Assembly: GCF_024713945.1 (NCBI RefSeq)
Contig: NW_027461514.1
Location: 310,001-374,000, forward strand
Length of the DNA stretch: 64,000 bases
DNA from: Dermatophagoides farinae
Taxonomy: Eukaryota > Arthropoda > Arachnida > Sarcoptiformes > Pyroglyphidae
Direction of reading: 5' to 3'
Shown here: positions 37,922 through 47,898 of the stretch, in pieces
Layout of the letters: each line of letters opens with the position of its first letter
Numbering within the stretch: position 1 is the first letter of the stretch
Translations under genes and position numbers: made by a program
Notes under the pieces: generated by a model
The model's input: only the letters and a program-made list of their open reading frames with translations
Database searches by the model: none
Told to the model about the DNA's origin: nothing

Positions 37922-40537
37922 TTAACTTTCTGTCTGGTTTATCAAGGGAATCAATTTGACTATTAATTCTTCTGTAGACAAATCATACATAAAGCTAGAA
38001 ATGCCTGTTTTAGACGTCAAGTCAGAGGTCAAAAGGATTTCGAATATATAAGCTGTCACTGCGCTTTTCTCCAACAATAAACTGTTATCAAGATACACTT
38101 TTTGAATGCCACTGGCGAGTTTCCCAGTTTTGAGCGCTTCTTCAATGTCAACAACCAAAGTGATCACATGAACTGACCGCATCGACGACACCGGGACTTT
38201 GACATACATGTATTCTGCATCAATATGGATTTTAAAACAAGTACTAACATCCGACAATTCAGGGGTCGAAAGCTCGATATCTTCATAAGAACGATTCGCA
38301 CTGTACAACTCGTGCAGTGAAACCAGCTGTAGCGTCAAACTTTGAATATTGGCGAAATAAACGTAGCAGACACCAATAAACTGGTCGATACAATTAGTTT
38401 TCGGTCTGAACAGTTCAAATATACTATACAACTTGTGAATCAACGCTTTAGAAAGATAAAGTAATATTTCCATGAAACCTTTGCAGATAATATTTTCATA
38501 GGAAAGTGCCGCAATGTTCGGGGGTTCGTTTTCTTCCAGATTTTCGTCATCTTTTTTAGCCTTGTATATTTGCCTGCTATGCTGCTTACAAATGTTATCG
38601 ATCATTGTTTGCAACAACTTGTGTGATAAAACAACGTCGCCAAAGCAAATGTAACCAAGTTGTAACGCAGGCTTAATGATGATTTTGATCTTCCAGTTAG
38701 GCAGAGAAAACAATAACATGTCTACATACGTCAGGCGGTTCATATGAGCGTTGAAAATCTTGTCTCGCAGCGAAACCGCTTCTCTGCATGACTCGGGCCA
38801 ATTTTCCGTTAACCATATCTTCATGTCAAAAAGCGTGTAGGGATTGCACACAAGTACCGCGCCTCGTGTTGGGTAACTTACTTCCAAAACTCCTGTTTCG
38901 GTTTCAATTTTTAAATTAATACCGTTCCAGGTTTCAATTATATGTGCACAGTCTAGATAGGAATTCAATGTATGTGTCATTGCTTTTAACCGCTTGTAGC
39001 GGGCGTTGTATAGCTCGATCGAACGCTTCTCAAATCTGATATGGTTATCCAGTTCGTTAAGCTCAGCGTGACTTTTTTGCAATATTGATTCAAGCTCGCT
39101 GAGTTTAATGCGCGAACCATCTCTAAGTTTATAAAAACGTTCTATTACGGTTTGGTATACGTTAATTAGTGTTTTGTATTGGTCCACTTTGCTACATTCG
39201 TCTTTAATTCGGCATTCAATGTGGGGGATTTTCTGAGTGACAAAATCTACCTCCTTCTCCAACGACTTTATATTGTTGTGAATTTCTTGAATTCGGTCGT
39301 AAGTAGCATTAATTATATTGACCAGCAGTTTGTCTTGGAAATTTCGTTTCCAAAAGTTAAACGCGTTCTGATTAATTGACACCATTTTAAACATGATGTA
39401 GTTTGAAAACGCGTTCGCGTGTGATGTTTTGATATTGGATATCTTAGCTAGAAGCCTTAGTAAATCGTAACTTTTGATCTTGTTTATCAGTAATTCCAAT
39501 ACGTTCTTAAGGTACTTTTCGAAAAAAGCGTACGAGTCGAATGTACCTAGAGACAAAGCCAAATTGTTCAAGTCGACTTCTTGCACAAGCTGAGTTATTG
39601 GAATCAGTTGGTTGCTATCTTCAGAAACAGGGTTTACCTCGCTTTCTAACAACTGGTGAAACGCAGATTGGATTTCGCTCTTCAACACAGAAAGACAGAT
39701 ATCGTCGAGCAAAGAGTAAATCTCTTGAGGGAAGACCTTTGCATATGAAACCAGAGAAATTGTAGATTCAGTATCGCTGTAACTATTAGCAATGCTGTAA
39801 TTGATTATTTCAGACAACTTCGACATAAATTCATTATTTGAACTGTCTCGCTTTCGAAAAGCATTCTGGTTAGAGTTAGTACAAGTAGAAATTTTTTTTT
39901 CTTTCTCTAAACCATCAGAACTAAGTGAATCTACCATATCACTTGAAGATTTAAAGTTTGAAGCTGAATCCTCCGTTGCTGAAGCAGAAGATACTGTTTC
40001 GATGTCTTTTCTCTGCGGTTCTGCAAAGTTTACAATTTGATGTGAAATTGGAATTCCTTTTGCTTCTGCTGAACCTGTAGAGTTGTTTTGGGCACTAAAG
40101 ACGGAGTTAATCATTTCAGTGTCGTTTTTACGGTTATTTTCGCCCGATTCAGCTACGCGTTCTGATGACGGAAGCTCGTTCGATCCGTTAGCAGAAGAAG
40201 TTATGTAGCTGTCCGGCAAATAAGATTTGAAATCGGGCTCCATGGCAGACCAATAGTTGTGGATTACATTTTCTGAGTTTTCTGAGTTTACCACCGGACG
40301 TGAATTTCGGGATTGATGCATCACTGACAAGGTTTTTTTGCCCATCAAGTTTACGTCAGGATTGTCTCTAGACATTTCAGGCGTGGCCTCGATGTTTTCC
40401 GAAACCTTATTGTGAACTTTAGTAAAACATACTTCTGCTTGCTTTTCTTTTTGTTGAATTACTGATTTGTGCGTTGAATTTCCAAATTGGTTGTCAGTTG
40501 ATTTTTGATTAGAACTCATGAAGTCTTGTGTTTTCAT
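37922..40537 (-). CDS. Coiled-coil protein, possibly a KNL1/Spc7-type kinetochore scaffold
   Basis: 871 residues from ATG 40535-40537; a TTG further upstream is ignored. The first 250 residues are Ser/Asn/Glu-rich and disordered. Next comes a helical region, then coiled coil at about 420-540 (IKSLEKEVDFVTQKIPHIECRI; ILQKSHAELNELDNHIRFEKR), then a beta/alpha domain (GINLKIETETGVLEVSYPTRGAVLVCNPYTLFDMKIWL). Disordered N-terminus, coiled coil, then RWD-like C-terminus is the order in KNL1/Spc7/Spc105, which links microtubule-binding Ndc80/Mis12 to checkpoint proteins. No clear MELT or RVSF motif was found, so the identity is tentative. Confidence 0.6.
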   Translation of the reverse strand: MKTQDFMSSNQKSTDNQFGNSTHKSVIQQKEKQAEVCFTKVHNKVSENIEATPEMSRDNPDVNLMGKKTLSVMHQSRNSRPVVNSENSENVIHNYWSAMEPDFKSYLPDSYITSSANGSNELPSSERVAESGENNRKNDTEMINSVFSAQNNSTGSAEAKGIPISHQIVNFAEPQRKDIETVSSASATEDSASNFKSSSDMVDSLSSDGLEKEKKISTCTNSNQNAFRKRDSSNNEFMSKLSEIINYSIANSYSDTESTISLVSYAKVFPQEIYSLLDDICLSVLKSEIQSAFHQLLESEVNPVSEDSNQLIPITQLVQEVDLNNLALSLGTFDSYAFFEKYLKNVLELLINKIKSYDLLRLLAKISNIKTSHANAFSNYIMFKMVSINQNAFNFWKRNFQDKLLVNIINATYDRIQEIHNNIKSLEKEVDFVTQKIPHIECRIKDECSKVDQYKTLINVYQTVIERFYKLRDGSRIKLSELESILQKSHAELNELDNHIRFEKRSIELYNARYKRLKAMTHTLNSYLDCAHIIETWNGINLKIETETGVLEVSYPTRGAVLVCNPYTLFDMKIWLTENWPESCREAVSLRDKIFNAHMNRLTYVDMLLFSLPNWKIKIIIKPALQLGYICFGDVVLSHKLLQTMIDNICKQHSRQIYKAKKDDENLEENEPPNIAALSYENIICKGFMEILLYLSKALIHKLYSIFELFRPKTNCIDQFIGVCYVYFANIQSLTLQLVSLHELYSANRSYEDIELSTPELSDVSTCFKIHIDAEYMYVKVPVSSMRSVHVITLVVDIEEALKTGKLASGIQKVYLDNSLLLEKSAVTAYIFEILLTSDLTSKTGISSFMYDLSTEELIVKLIPLINQTES

Positions 40538-40894
40538 CTTCCTGCAAAAAATATCAATAGCCAAACTTTTCAATTAATATTTAACTAATAAATAGAATTT
40601 ACAATCGCCATCCACAACGAAAATTATTGAAATTCTACAGAGATTAATAGCATAAATTAAACTTACAATTTATTCGAATTATTACCGAAATTATTTAGTG
40701 AGTAAATAATTGAATTTCACGCTCGAATAATTAATTTCCCCTGTTAATGAAATTCGCAAAATCGTAAATAATAATTAAATACAATCTGTGGGTGTAAATT
40801 GTGAATTTTATTTTAATTTGCAAAACCCCCATAGATCGATTCGAAGCGCTTTCGAATACTATTATTATATGAAGTAAGACCTGCTTTAGCTTTT
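40538..40894. promoter_or_regulatory. Divergent promoter region with a candidate 5'-UTR intron
   Basis: 357 AT-rich bases between the KNL1-like start (minus) and the FHA gene start (plus). On the minus strand, GTAAGT (donor at 40666) and CTCTGTAG (acceptor ending at 40635) bound a 32-nt segment with the same layout as coding introns here. There is no ATG upstream of it, so it would be a leader intron. Confidence 0.4.
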
Positions 40895-42115
40895 ATGGAC
40901 ATTTCTACACTTGTTGAAATTTCTAACATCGCTGTGGTTATTCGTTCAATCGAAAATTGTAGCGAGTTCCCCAACGAGTCGCGCTACTTTAATTCTTTTT
41001 TGTTATTTAAAAATCAGCTGAACGACACTCCTGCTTTCACAACAATCACGATTGGAAGGAAGAAAACCGACTCAATCAAGCTGCAAGACCAGACTATCAG
41101 CGCGTCGCATCTCAACATCAATTTATGTGTGACTGAAATTCAAAATCAAAGCGAACCCAAACCTCCAACTACCCGAAACGACAGATATAACGTCGCAATC
41201 ACCTTGATCGATAGTTCCACCAACGGCACTTGGATAGGACGAAACAAGCTTGAATCAAATAAACCAGTTTTAGTTGCTCCAATTTTGCAAAACATCCCTG
41301 GTTACAATGACAAAATTTTTGTTTCGTCCACCTACTCTGACTTCAACAGCAAAGAAATTATTTCGTTGTCCAAACCACTCATCGCGACTCAGCAAATTTT
41401 CGCGTTTCAAATCATTTGTGTTCCCATCCCGGCAAACATTAATGTGCCCAATATTAATAAATTTTTAATTGATTTACTTGACGAGCCACCTAATAAATTG
41501 AATTCTAATGTGTGCGGTTCAGCCTCTACTTATTCTGGTTTTTCACCATCCAACTTGCACAGCTTATCCGACTCTCCCAGTATGGTTATCATGCTCGAAT
41601 CCGAAATTTCTGAACTTCGAATCGAATTGCAGAACAAATCCAACACCATCGCTAAATTAGAAGAAAAAATGAAAACTTTAGAAAACAACTACGAAAATTC
41701 ACAATCTACTATTACACAACTCCAAACTGTCAGCAAAAGTCTTGACGCACACATCGCGGAGCTGGAAGCCCAGCAGTTTAAACTCAAAATGAGGCTTGAA
41801 CATTCTCAAAAAACCAATAAAGACCTTTTGCATCATCTGCAAAATCTAGAAAATAAACATAATGAACAGTTAAATATCAATTCACACTACCAAAAAACAC
41901 TCGCTAAAACTTCTTGCTTGCTGTCTGCTTTTGCCAAGTCTCTGTTGCCCCTGCACTCCACCGAAAATTCGATTCAGCAGACGTGCAACGGTTTGCTGGA
42001 GTCCAACGAGCTCTCCAGTGATGGTATTATTTCCAAACGCAAAATTAATGACAAGAAACCGCTTATCAACTCAGGTTTCGACCAATTTAAATCTATAATC
42101 AAAAATTATAAATAA
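40895..42115 (+). CDS. FHA-domain coiled-coil protein
   Basis: FHA domains bind phosphothreonine peptides, often in DNA-damage, cell-cycle or spindle proteins. The FHA core spans about residues 45-150: ITIGRKKTDSIKL, then the phosphopeptide-binding loop SASHLNI and SSTNGTWIGRNKL, the family's GR...S-x-x-H...NGT-x-x-N layout. Residues about 230-345 form a coiled coil (ESEISELRIELQNKSNTIAKL; HLQNLENKHNEQL). The last part is Ser/Lys-rich. The overall layout resembles SLMAP/Far9-like or similar FHA-coiled-coil adaptors, but no subfamily can be assigned. The single ATG gives 406 residues. Confidence 0.75.
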   Translation: MDISTLVEISNIAVVIRSIENCSEFPNESRYFNSFLLFKNQLNDTPAFTTITIGRKKTDSIKLQDQTISASHLNINLCVTEIQNQSEPKPPTTRNDRYNVAITLIDSSTNGTWIGRNKLESNKPVLVAPILQNIPGYNDKIFVSSTYSDFNSKEIISLSKPLIATQQIFAFQIICVPIPANINVPNINKFLIDLLDEPPNKLNSNVCGSASTYSGFSPSNLHSLSDSPSMVIMLESEISELRIELQNKSNTIAKLEEKMKTLENNYENSQSTITQLQTVSKSLDAHIAELEAQQFKLKMRLEHSQKTNKDLLHHLQNLENKHNEQLNINSHYQKTLAKTSCLLSAFAKSLLPLHSTENSIQQTCNGLLESNELSSDGIISKRKINDKKPLINSGFDQFKSIIKNYK

Positions 42116-42389
42116 TTTACCGAAAGATAATCCATTGTCTACTTTATTATCCTAACTTTGATTTTTATCACACCAATGTTTAAAATAACATATCCTATTT
42201 ATATGCCACATGGTCTTATGAAAATTTGATAACTACTAATCTTAGCTTAGCTTATACTGGAATTTACCAGTGAAAAACTTCATTTACTATCGCTAATATA
42301 ACTATTGTGATCTATAAAAGTAAACTTAACCTTAATAATGTATAAAACAAATATATTTTGTTTCTAAGTTGTCAAAAAATTTAATTTAT

Positions 42390-43739
42390 TTAGACTTCTA
42401 CAGGCACGGCACTGATCGCATCCATCGCGACCTCTCTCAAGTCTGTTTCAAGCATTTCTAAATCTTCTCGCGCCTCTGTAAATTCTCCTTCTTCCATACC
42501 TTCGCCCACGTACCAGTGTACGAATGCTCGTTTGGCGAACATCAAGTCAAATTTGTAATTCATCCTTGAAAATACTTCAGACATTCCTGTGGAATTGGAA
42601 CAGGCACACAATGCCCTGCTTACTTTGGCCAAGTCTCCGTCTGGTATATAAGTAGGTGGCATGTAATTCAGCCCTGCTTTGAAACCTGTAGGGCACCAAG
42701 GCACGAATTTAACATTAGGCAATGATTTTATTTGTCTAATAGCAGCGTTCGTATCTTTTGGCACGACGTCTCCTCGGTAAAGCAAACACATAGCTATATA
42801 AGAACCTGCGTTCGGATTAAACTTAGCAAAATGGTTTTCTGGTTGTACTATCGATCGAGTTAAGTCCTGAACAGAAATTGCTTCGGAACGACATAACTCC
42901 GGTGTGATGAGCGGTGCGTACGAAGACATACAGAAGTGTATTCTCGGAAAAGGTACTAGATTCGTTTGGAACTCTGTAATATCAACGTTTAAAGCTCCGT
43001 CAAACCTAAGAGAAACAGTAAAAGAGCTGATAACTTGCGCAATTAATCTATTTAAATTGTGGTAACTTGGGTGCTCAACCGATAACTGCTTTGTACAAAT
43101 ATCATAAATAGCTTCATTGTCCATTAAAAATGTTACATCCGTGTGTTCAATGAAAGAATGTGTACACAGAACAGCATTGTAAGGCTCTACAATGGCAGTT
43201 GATATCTCAGGAGCGGGCCAAGTACAAATATTTAATTTAGATTTTTTTCCATACTCCAACGCCAACTTTTCCAATATTAAACAACCTAATCCTGATCCGG
43301 TACCACCTCCGACGGCGTGGTACATTAAGAACGATTGAAGACCCGAACAATTTTCAACTAATTTTCTAATTTTGTCCATCACATTATCAATAACTTCTTT
43401 TCCAACTGTGTAGTGACCTCGTGCGTAATTATTAGCAGCGTCTTCTTTGTGACTTATCAACTGTTCCGGGTGAAATAGTTGTCCATAAGTTCCATTTCTA
43501 ACTTCATCAATTACACTAGGTTCTAAATCACAAAACAGAGCTCGGGGAACTAGTTTATTTTCGCTCGTCTCACTAAAAAAAGTGGAATGAGCGTCGTCTT
43601 CAAACCCTTCGAAGCCGTCACCGTTGGAAGGTAATGTTCCGTCGGGAAAAATCCCATGTTCCAAACAAAAAAGTTCCCAAGTTGCTCCTCCAAGCTGGGC
43701 TCCGCATTGACCTAAATGGATTGATACTATTTCCCTCAT
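42390..43739 (-). CDS. Alpha-tubulin, divergent, without K40 and without acidic tail
   Basis: Microtubule subunit. Family marks: [16 protein letters not shown] at the N-terminus; GGGTGSG GTP-binding loop; [16 protein letters not shown] containing the catalytic Glu that marks alpha rather than beta; [15 protein letters not shown] near the end. 449 residues. Two oddities: the luminal loop that normally carries acetylated Lys40 reads [12 protein letters not shown], without Lys; and the C-terminus ends AISAVPVEV instead of an acidic Glu-rich tail with Tyr, so polyglutamylation and tyrosination sites are missing. Other positions also differ ([19 protein letters not shown]). It reads as functional, with no break. 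Confidence 0.97.
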   Translation of the reverse strand: MREIVSIHLGQCGAQLGGATWELFCLEHGIFPDGTLPSNGDGFEGFEDDAHSTFFSETSENKLVPRALFCDLEPSVIDEVRNGTYGQLFHPEQLISHKEDAANNYARGHYTVGKEVIDNVMDKIRKLVENCSGLQSFLMYHAVGGGTGSGLGCLILEKLALEYGKKSKLNICTWPAPEISTAIVEPYNAVLCTHSFIEHTDVTFLMDNEAIYDICTKQLSVEHPSYHNLNRLIAQVISSFTVSLRFDGALNVDITEFQTNLVPFPRIHFCMSSYAPLITPELCRSEAISVQDLTRSIVQPENHFAKFNPNAGSYIAMCLLYRGDVVPKDTNAAIRQIKSLPNVKFVPWCPTGFKAGLNYMPPTYIPDGDLAKVSRALCACSNSTGMSEVFSRMNYKFDLMFAKRAFVHWYVGEGMEEGEFTEAREDLEMLETDLREVAMDAISAVPVEV

Positions 43740-43857
43740 TTATACTAGGTTTACGCCGAATTATATCAATATGTTTTACTAATAACTATCTATGGTGTGT
43801 GTGCACACTTTTTTTACAAACATAACTCTTGTAGAACTGTATTATAATTTTGATCTA

Positions 43858-43880
43858 AATTATTATTATTATTATTATTT
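43858..43880. repeat. (ATT)n microsatellite
   Basis: About seven tandem ATT units upstream of the alpha-tubulin start, in a 218-base spacer between tubulin and the next minus-strand gene's stop. Confidence 0.85.
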
Positions 43881-43957
43881 AGTTCATATTTTTCTTTTTT
43901 CAGATTATTTTGACTGATCATTTGGTTTCGTAAGTTCAAATAATACTTTCTTTTTTC

Positions 43958-44512
43958 CTAAAAATATTTTTCTAAACGATTTACCTTTTGTCTTTTTATA
44001 AAATTTTCTACTTCTTGTTTGACTTCTGCTTCAGCAACCTTGCTTTCATAATTCCAGATGTTTTTTTTTTCAGCAATTCGTTGTTGTTCAAATTGATAAA
44101 ATTCAATCCAGACCATTGATTTGTTCACAAAATCATTATTTAAATGCAAATAAATTAAACATTTAACCACGTCTTGATACCTTTCCTCGGTTTTCTTAAC
44201 ATATTCTTTCGTTTCATCAACGGATAAAGCTCCTATTTGTTGTTTCCACTCTGAGATCTGCTCTACCGTCACAAGTTTTTGATTTAACGCATTTTCAATG
44301 AACGCATTCCTTTCTTTAAGTTTTTCAGAAACAGAATTTAGATTCGTAAGTAGACCATTTTCGAGTTGACTGAAATGCTCTAGCCTTTGATTACACAATT
44401 TAGCACATTCAGTTCGAAAATATATCAGAAATTCTTGAATTTCGTTTTTATATAGCGAACTGAACTGCACGTAATAGTAGTCATTGATGTCTTTGACAAA
44501 CTTTCTAACCAT
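43958..44512 (-). CDS. Small coiled-coil protein
   Basis: 184 residues from ATG 44510-44512 (MVRKFVKDINDYYY). It is almost entirely helical with heptad-like stretches (LYKNEIQEFLIYFRTE; NLNSVSEKLKERNAFIENAL; EAEVKQEVENFIKRQKVN) and one Trp-containing segment (KSMVWIEFYQFEQQRIAEKKNIW). No family is recognised. The start lies only four bases after the stop of the preceding same-strand gene (44517), so its promoter or 5' leader must overlap that gene. Confidence 0.5.
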   Translation of the reverse strand: MVRKFVKDINDYYYVQFSSLYKNEIQEFLIYFRTECAKLCNQRLEHFSQLENGLLTNLNSVSEKLKERNAFIENALNQKLVTVEQISEWKQQIGALSVDETKEYVKKTEERYQDVVKCLIYLHLNNDFVNKSMVWIEFYQFEQQRIAEKKNIWNYESKVAEAEVKQEVENFIKRQKVNRLEKYF

Positions 44513-44516
44513 TATT

Positions 44517-44837
44517 TTAAATAATATTATTAAAATTTTCAAATGTGTTATTGTACGTATTTGATTTTTTGTTTATACGAAAATTAGGTTTTACAAGCTT
44601 GACTAAAAATTTATTTTTGATTGAACTTACTGTTTGGCTGATTGACATACTGGAACTCAGAGCTTTGTTCTAAACTTTTATAAACTTTATTAACATACTG
44701 ATAGCGTTGTAATTTTGCGGCTTTAACGTAATATATAGCGGGTCATTTTGTTGGCTGATCAGCTCTCTGTTGACTTTGCAGTGAATCAAATTCAAGGCGC
44801 CAATAGCAAGAAGAACCTTAACTTGTGCTAATTTCAT
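44517..44837 (-). CDS. Small secreted protein, two exons, with one frame break
   Basis: Exon 1 is 44631-44837 and exon 2 is 44517-44602, with a 28-nt intron. It begins with a signal peptide (MKLAQVKVLLAIGALNLIHC). The frame shifts once at the GGG run 44740-44742 (CCC in the coding sense); one more base joins LISQQNDP to AIYYVKAAKLQRYQYVNK. After splicing the tail reads IKLVKPNFRINKKSNTYNN, giving about 97 residues, basic, with no Cys after the signal peptide. No family is recognised. It is too short and too broken to show as one open frame, but the signal peptide and exact GTAAGT...TTTTTAG intron support it. Confidence 0.55.
44603..44630 (-). other. 28-nt intron in the small secreted gene
   Basis: GTAAGT donor and TTTTTAG acceptor on the minus strand. 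Unspliced, the frame would end at a TAA inside it. Confidence 0.65.
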
Positions 44838-45160
44838 CTACTTAACCAGACACGTTATATGCCAAAATAATTACTTTTCAATATAATTGATCAAGTATTA
44901 TATTAGAATAATAATATACTTTTATTCCTCAAATATATTAGATATATAATGAAAAATTTTTAACTGTAAAACAGAAAATGAATCGACGCTCTGAAATTGC
45001 TACGTCAACATATTAATGTAAAAATACTATCATGTTGTGATTAGCCTAAAGTTTTCATAATTAGAATGTACGAATAATAAGTTAACTATGGATTATAATT
45101 ATAATTCAAATTACAAGTCAGGTTAACTGATAAAATAAGCTTTTGATAATATTAACATTA
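44838..45160. other. Spacer without a recognised gene
   Basis: 323 AT-rich bases between the small secreted gene (upstream side) and the PP1 stop, both minus-strand. Only short frames occur. Confidence 0.45.
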
Positions 45161-46081
45161 TTATTGTAATTTCCTATTTGTAGATTTGTGTTCTAGCGGT
45201 TTAAGTATTTTAAACGAACATAACAAATTTTCGTCTACAATCATCATGGCTCCAGCATTGTCAAATTCTCCACAATAGTTAGGAGCGCTGAATAATGTTA
45301 CGAGTTTGCGGTCGCAGAAGAATTCATACCCATCTTCGACTACCTGATGGCCTCGGCAAATTAAGTCAATATCATGTTTTTTGACAAAGTTTTGCACAAC
45401 TTCCGGCCCAAAAGTGTACGAAACCCCGCGATCATTCTCCCCCCATTTACATACATTTTTGTCGGGATCACTCCACAAAAGGTCGCAAATCAGCCCAGAA
45501 TCAGGAATAGCAGTAGGACGTGCAATCATTCTAATCTGGTTAAAGTTATGTAGATCGGGACTTAAACCACCGTGCATACAAATAATTTTTCCACTTATCA
45601 AAGCTACTAATGGCAAACAGTTAAAACAGTCTATAAATGTTTTCCACAGCTTTATGCTATATCTTGTTTTGCACTCGTCGTAAAATCCATAAATTCGGTT
45701 GATACTTGCACATTCATGATTTCCACGAAGTAAGAAAAAATTTTCAGGATATTTTATTTTATAAGCCAAAACTAAACATATAGCTTCAATCGAATTTTTT
45801 CCACGATCGACATAGTCGCCTAAAAATAAATAATTCGATCGAGGTGGCCAGCCGCCATATTCAAATAAACGTAGTAAATCGTAGTACTGCCCATGAATGT
45901 CTCCGCAAATCATTATTGGTGGATTTAATTCTAGCAGTACCGGTTGCTGCAAAAAAATTGCTCGAGCTTTACGACATAGTTGACGGATTTCTTCTTCGGT
46001 GAGCATCACCATCATACCTGGAACGCTTTTTCTCACTTCCAGTAATTTTGCAATTATAGAATCAACATTCAGTTCTGACAT
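45161..46081 (-). CDS. Protein phosphatase 1 catalytic subunit
   Basis: Metal-dependent Ser/Thr phosphatase acting with many targeting subunits in mitosis, splicing and transcription. All catalytic motifs are present: [44 protein letters not shown] (PP1 type), [17 protein letters not shown] and [14 protein letters not shown]. 306 residues without a long extension. The C-terminus is short ([11 protein letters not shown]) and lacks the TPPR inhibitory phosphosite of animal PP1. Intact, no intron. Confidence 0.96.
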   Translation of the reverse strand: MSELNVDSIIAKLLEVRKSVPGMMVMLTEEEIRQLCRKARAIFLQQPVLLELNPPIMICGDIHGQYYDLLRLFEYGGWPPRSNYLFLGDYVDRGKNSIEAICLVLAYKIKYPENFFLLRGNHECASINRIYGFYDECKTRYSIKLWKTFIDCFNCLPLVALISGKIICMHGGLSPDLHNFNQIRMIARPTAIPDSGLICDLLWSDPDKNVCKWGENDRGVSYTFGPEVVQNFVKKHDIDLICRGHQVVEDGYEFFCDRKLVTLFSAPNYCGEFDNAGAMMIVDENLLCSFKILKPLEHKSTNRKLQ

Positions 46082-46458
46082 AATCTTGTTTTTATTTTAC
46101 TATAGCCAATTAGACAATATTTATAGATCACTTATAAAATACTGCAACGCATTTTGTTTATTTCAATTATAATTGTATGAATAAAAAACTCAAAAAGCTA
46201 TAATTAATTTAATAAAAAATAGTTATTACACGAGAGAATTTAAAAGCTTCAAATTATATAAATAAAATAATTTTATTTTGAAATTATATTCCACTAAATT
46301 TCAACGTAATAAATATTTTGTGAAAAAAAAATTTAATTATGATAATGCTGCACCTATAATTATTTGTTATTTTTATAACTACTCAAGTAATTGTTATTTT
46401 TATTGAAAATTTTCATATCAATTGTATTTAGAATGTAAATTTAATACGCTTAAATCGA
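46082..46458. promoter_or_regulatory. Divergent promoter region between PP1 and a secreted protein gene
   Basis: 377 bases of very AT-rich sequence between outward-facing starts, full of short poly-A and poly-T runs. No specific element was recognised. Confidence 0.4.
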
Positions 46459-47878
46459 ATGAGCTCTAAATTATTCACCAAAATATTCTATTGGATTTTT
46501 ATATTTAGTGGGAGTTGTGCAGAAATTAGTTCACAAATTGTTGAAAATTTACTTTCAGAGACAAATCCGGTCCAAAAAAAAATTACTGTTTCACAGCCAT
46601 CACTGTCTGCAAATCCATCACACCTACTCAACAATCATGATAAACTCGATATTTCTAATCTAAACATAGACGTAAAAATTGTGTTTCACCTTAATTCTGA
46701 AGCAAATATGTACAGTGAGCAGTCTCTTTTAAAAGGATTGGAGGTTGTTTTAGTTTGTCACCAAAATGATTTAGTCTACGCTGTGTATTCGTTGAATCAA
46801 GGACACAATGCTCAATATAGAAACCAGTCAATTGCACAACCTGCATACACAGAAGATTCACATAATTTCAATATCTTTAATAACAAAGCTATGAAATCTA
46901 TATTTCTAATAAAAGATCTTCAGTCAACAAAAGATATTTTGACAATCGAAGCTAATTTTATGATAAACATGATTGATCAGTTAGATACTGAGGCAGTAGA
47001 ACTGAATAAAAGTCTTAGTGATAGTGATAAGGATTCTTTACGCTCGCTGAAACATAAACTGAAGGAACAAAAAAGATTCTTAACTTATTTAATTGATAAA
47101 GTTGCAAACGCAACCAAAATTGACAACTCTTATTATGTGATGATGGAGGTCTTTATCAACACTCCTCGATTATTCGAAATTCTTCTCAAGAACGAATATT
47201 TTTTAATCCTAACGCTGTTAAAGGAAGCCGCATCAGTTGATTATAGTAAACTAAAAGCGGAAGAAACTGTAAGTTTGTGTAACAATTATATTTTAGACAC
47301 TCAATGATAAATATATCAATGAAAAAAATAAAACAGTGACTTATACAATTCCTTTAAAGACATTGCTAACAATGAAATACGCGGTGAAAAAACTTTATGA
47401 GGATGATAATAAAAAATTAAGTGGAATTGTTGTAGACAGTATCACTACTGGCATAACTGTAGCAGATTATTACTCAACTTACGTCAATAGGAAGAACAAA
47501 AATTTTTTACAAAAAGTTTTAGAATATTTTTTGGGCAATGATTATATAGATGAAGAAAACTTGGCTGATATAGCGGTTCACCCGTTGAAAGTTATTTCTC
47601 TTTGCGCCCCAATAGATTATGTTTTTAAATTAGACTTAAAACACTTCGAATCCGCAATGTATATTATTGAAAACAATAAAGAAAACAATTTCCCAATAAC
47701 TCCATTTGAAGAAGACTTAATTAAAGCGTTTTCGAGAGAGGAGATAATATTACATGATAACATATACAAAGTACTTGACAAAACCAAAACAGCTGCAGGT
47801 CGAGTTGTTACAAAAGAACATTCATATTCAATCGGAGAAATGGTCAAGCTTTCTGAAAATCAAAGTATAAATCAATAA
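46459..47878 (+). CDS. Secreted or luminal protein of unknown family, two exons
   Basis: Exon 1 is 46459-47268 and exon 2 is 47297-47878, joined across a 28-nt intron in phase 0 to give 463 residues. A signal peptide (LFTKIFYWIFIFSGSCAE) is followed by a beta-rich region (NIDVKIVFHLNSEA; LEVVLVCHQNDLVYAVYSL) and a mostly helical second half (FLTYLIDKVANATKIDN; FLQKVLEYFLGNDYIDEENL). It could be an ER-luminal helical-repeat protein such as a Sil1-type exchange factor, but no signature supports that. It converges with a membrane-protein gene (20 bases between stops). No C-terminal HDEL-like signal. Confidence 0.6.
47269..47296 (+). other. 28-nt intron, GTAAGT donor
   Basis: GTAAGTTTGTGTAACAATTA...TTTTAG. 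Splicing joins GAAGAAACT to ACACTCAAT in phase 0 and lengthens the protein by 193 residues. Confidence 0.85.
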
Positions 47879-47898
47879 AACAATAATAAAAAAAGTTT

